From JALZOC01 sp035758845 (GTDB taxonomy: Bacteria; Acidobacteriota; Vicinamibacteria; Vicinamibacterales; 2-12-FULL-66-21), in contig DASTVZ010000104.1 of the NCBI GenBank assembly GCA_035758845.1, positions 1 to 64,000 on the forward strand: 64,000 nt of DNA, in the 5' to 3' direction. Both the position numbers and the translations under genes were made by a program. Position 1 is the first letter of the stretch, and each line of letters begins with the position of its first letter. Shown here in pieces: positions 62,638 to 64,000 of this stretch. Under the pieces are notes generated by a model. The model was not told where the DNA came from. It ran no database searches and saw only the letters and a program-made list of their open reading frames with translations.

Positions 62638-63425
62638 TGTCTTTCGACCTTGCGCTGGTCGTACCTTGCTATAACGAGGCGGCACGCCTCGATGCGGCAA
62701 CATTCCTGCATTTCGTCTCGACACACCCCCGCGTGCGGCTGGTTATGGTCGACGATGGAAGCGTGGATGGCACGTGGGAATTACTGGAGCGCATGCGCGC
62801 GGCAGCGCCGGCAACGGTCACCGCCATCCGTCACCGGGAGAACCGGGGGAAGGCCGAAGCGGTCCGCGCAGGAATGATCGCGGCCCTTGCCGAAAACCCG
62901 GCAGTCGTGGGATTCTTCGATGCCGACCTTTCGACGCCATTACGCGCTGTCGATGATTTCATGGCGCTCCTCGCCAGGCGTCCGGAGGTCGAATTCGTTC
63001 TTGGCTCGCGCGTCCTGCTCATGGGACGGGACGTGAAACGTAAAGCGGTGCGTCACTACCTGGGACGGGTCTTCGCGACCGCGGTATCGCTCGCACTCGA
63101 TCTTCCTGTCTATGACACCCAATGTGGCGCTAAGATGCTGCGCGTGAACGCCACGACAGCCACACTATTTGCCGCGCCGTTCCGCAGCCGCTGGATTTTC
63201 GACGTAGAGCTGATCGCCCGTTACCTGCGCCTGCCGGCCGGACCCGGGGAAACCGCGCGACGCGATCGCCTCTACGAGCTGGTGCTGCCGGCCTGGCACG
63301 ATAAGCCAGGGTCGAAACTACGTTGGTACGATTTCGCACGCGCGATCGTCGATGTTGGATATATCTGGCGTGACCGCGTCGCGAACCGCGACGGCAGTAT
63401 TGCGCCCGTTTTCCAGAAACCGTGA
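62634..63425 (+). CDS. Family 2 glycosyltransferase (dolichyl-phosphate-glucose-synthase-like)
   Basis: The 263-residue protein has the GT2 A-type fold: ALVVPCYNEAARL, the nucleotide-sugar metal motif VDDGSVDGTWE and FDADLSTP, then GSRVLLMGRDVKRKAVRHYLGRVFATAVSLALDLPVYDTQCGAKM, a segment typical of polyprenyl-phosphate glycosyltransferases of the DPG/Alg5 type. It probably makes a polyprenyl-phosphate sugar that the preceding GT-C enzyme uses as donor. Its ATG overlaps the upstream stop. Confidence 0.9.
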   Translation: MMSFDLALVVPCYNEAARLDAATFLHFVSTHPRVRLVMVDDGSVDGTWELLERMRAAAPATVTAIRHRENRGKAEAVRAGMIAALAENPAVVGFFDADLSTPLRAVDDFMALLARRPEVEFVLGSRVLLMGRDVKRKAVRHYLGRVFATAVSLALDLPVYDTQCGAKMLRVNATTATLFAAPFRSRWIFDVELIARYLRLPAGPGETARRDRLYELVLPAWHDKPGSKLRWYDFARAIVDVGYIWRDRVANRDGSIAPVFQKP

Positions 63426-63469
63426 CACATGTTTCGATGGACATTGCACGCCCATCAGGAGAGCACACC

Positions 63470-64000
63470 ATGAGCACTGAAAAAGACCCACCCACCGGCG
63501 TGTCTCGCCGCACCTTCATGGGCACGGCCGCCACGGCAGCCGGACTCACGATCGTTCCTCGGAGCGTGCTTGGGAGAGGGTTCCAGGCACCAAGTGACAC
63601 GGTTAATGTCGCCGTCGTCGGCTACAAACATGGGATGGGTACGAATAACCTGATGAACGTCGCCCTGAGCGACAACATCGTCGCGCTCTGTGACTGCGAC
63701 GAGAGCGAGGCGGCCAAAGCGGCAACCATCGCGAAGCAGATACCGGAAAAATTTCCAAAGGCGGTGCCGTACAAGGATTTCCGGCAGATGCTCGAGAAGC
63801 AGAAGAATATCGACGCGGTCGTCGTTGCCACGCCCGATCACAACCACGCCGTCATTGCGCTCGCGGCGATGCAGCTCGGAAAACACGTGTACGTTCAGAA
63901 GCCGCTGACGCGGACAATCAGCGAAGCACGCGCGCTCAAGGAAGCGGCGCAGCGCTACAAGGTCGTCACACAGATGGGCAATCAGGGCCACTCCGAAGAG
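63470..64000 (+). CDS. Tat-exported Gfo/Idh/MocA family oxidoreductase (partial)
   Basis: The gene starts at an ATG at 63470 behind AGGAGAGC and runs off the window after 177 codons with no stop. It has a twin-arginine signal (SRRTFMGTAATAAG), a Rossmann domain beginning VNVAVVGYKHGMGTNNLM, VVATPDHNHA and YVQKPLTRT with the catalytic-type Lys. It belongs with the exported sugar dehydrogenase-like family, as the gene at 13026-14333. The rest lies outside the window. It follows the glycosyltransferase genes by 44 bases. Confidence 0.92.
   Translation, partial: MSTEKDPPTGVSRRTFMGTAATAAGLTIVPRSVLGRGFQAPSDTVNVAVVGYKHGMGTNNLMNVALSDNIVALCDCDESEAAKAATIAKQIPEKFPKAVPYKDFRQMLEKQKNIDAVVVATPDHNHAVIALAAMQLGKHVYVQKPLTRTISEARALKEAAQRYKVVTQMGNQGHSEE

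Noticed and set aside
1..64000. tRNA, rRNA, CRISPR array, insertion sequence or prophage
   Set aside because: I found no cloverleaf with a CCA-side pattern, no regularly spaced repeats, and no transposase, integrase or phage structural gene.

Overview
The window reads like a piece of a soil-type Acidobacteriota chromosome, most likely from the Vicinamibacteria side. This is inferred from gene content and GC-rich codon use; no marker gene (rRNA, ribosomal protein) is present. The evidence is three PadR + ADOP-type ABC permease cassettes, an Oar-like TonB-dependent receptor with an N-terminal carboxypeptidase-regulatory domain, two winged-helix/TPR regulators, Tat-exported Gfo/Idh/MocA oxidoreductases, DUF1080 and DUF5916 proteins, quinoprotein-like propellers and many c-type hemes. 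I see no tRNA, rRNA, CRISPR array, transposase, integrase or phage gene.

Layout. 1-5.4 kb: a broken DUF5916 gene, a BON-domain protein, then PadR/ADOP cassette 1 behind a perfect 19-bp palindrome. 5.4-9.3 kb (minus): MoaD-like protein with a BNR-repeat protein, a geranylgeranyl-reductase-type flavoprotein and a cyclopropane-fatty-acid-synthase-type methyltransferase. 9.5-15.7 kb: MFS transporter, ApbE, SUMF1-domain protein with a Gfo/Idh/MocA oxidoreductase, DUF1080 protein and a lipoprotein. 16-18.3 kb: SpmB/SpmA pair and a YVTN propeller protein. 18.4-24 kb: winged-helix/TPR regulator, an ECF sigma gene with an in-frame stop, and a translationally coupled esterase-amidase pair. 24-29.1 kb: a large heme/HEAT/discoidin mosaic protein and a 579-aa protein I cannot assign. 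29.1-36.8 kb: a TonB-dependent receptor, histidine kinase and two response regulators in one minus-strand unit, divergent from an AraC-type HTH protein plus a sigma-54 activator. 36.9-43.1 kb: matrixin metalloprotease pair, benzoate-CoA-ligase-like enzyme and two coupled PQQ-type propellers. 43.2-52.8 kb: PadR/ADOP cassettes 2 and 3 around a DoxX-like protein, a second winged-helix/TPR regulator and a small lipocalin-like protein. 53-60.2 kb: a large subtilase, then a cytochrome group (pentaheme protein; cytochrome fused to a barrel-like domain; diheme protein). 60.3-64 kb: discoidin-like protein, two glycosyltransferases and a second Tat-exported Gfo/Idh/MocA gene that runs off the end.

The genes suggest an aerobic or respiratory heterotroph with a large secreted and periplasmic repertoire. 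Points that most deserve follow-up are the cytochrome-barrel fusion next to a pentaheme cytochrome, the receptor/kinase/regulator unit with its unassigned neighbour, the 24-bp palindrome that contains the start codon of the third PadR gene, and two genes (DUF5916, sigma factor) that look disrupted. Short inverted-repeat families recur in the intergenic gaps. Functions are read from motifs and remembered family patterns; nothing was searched.
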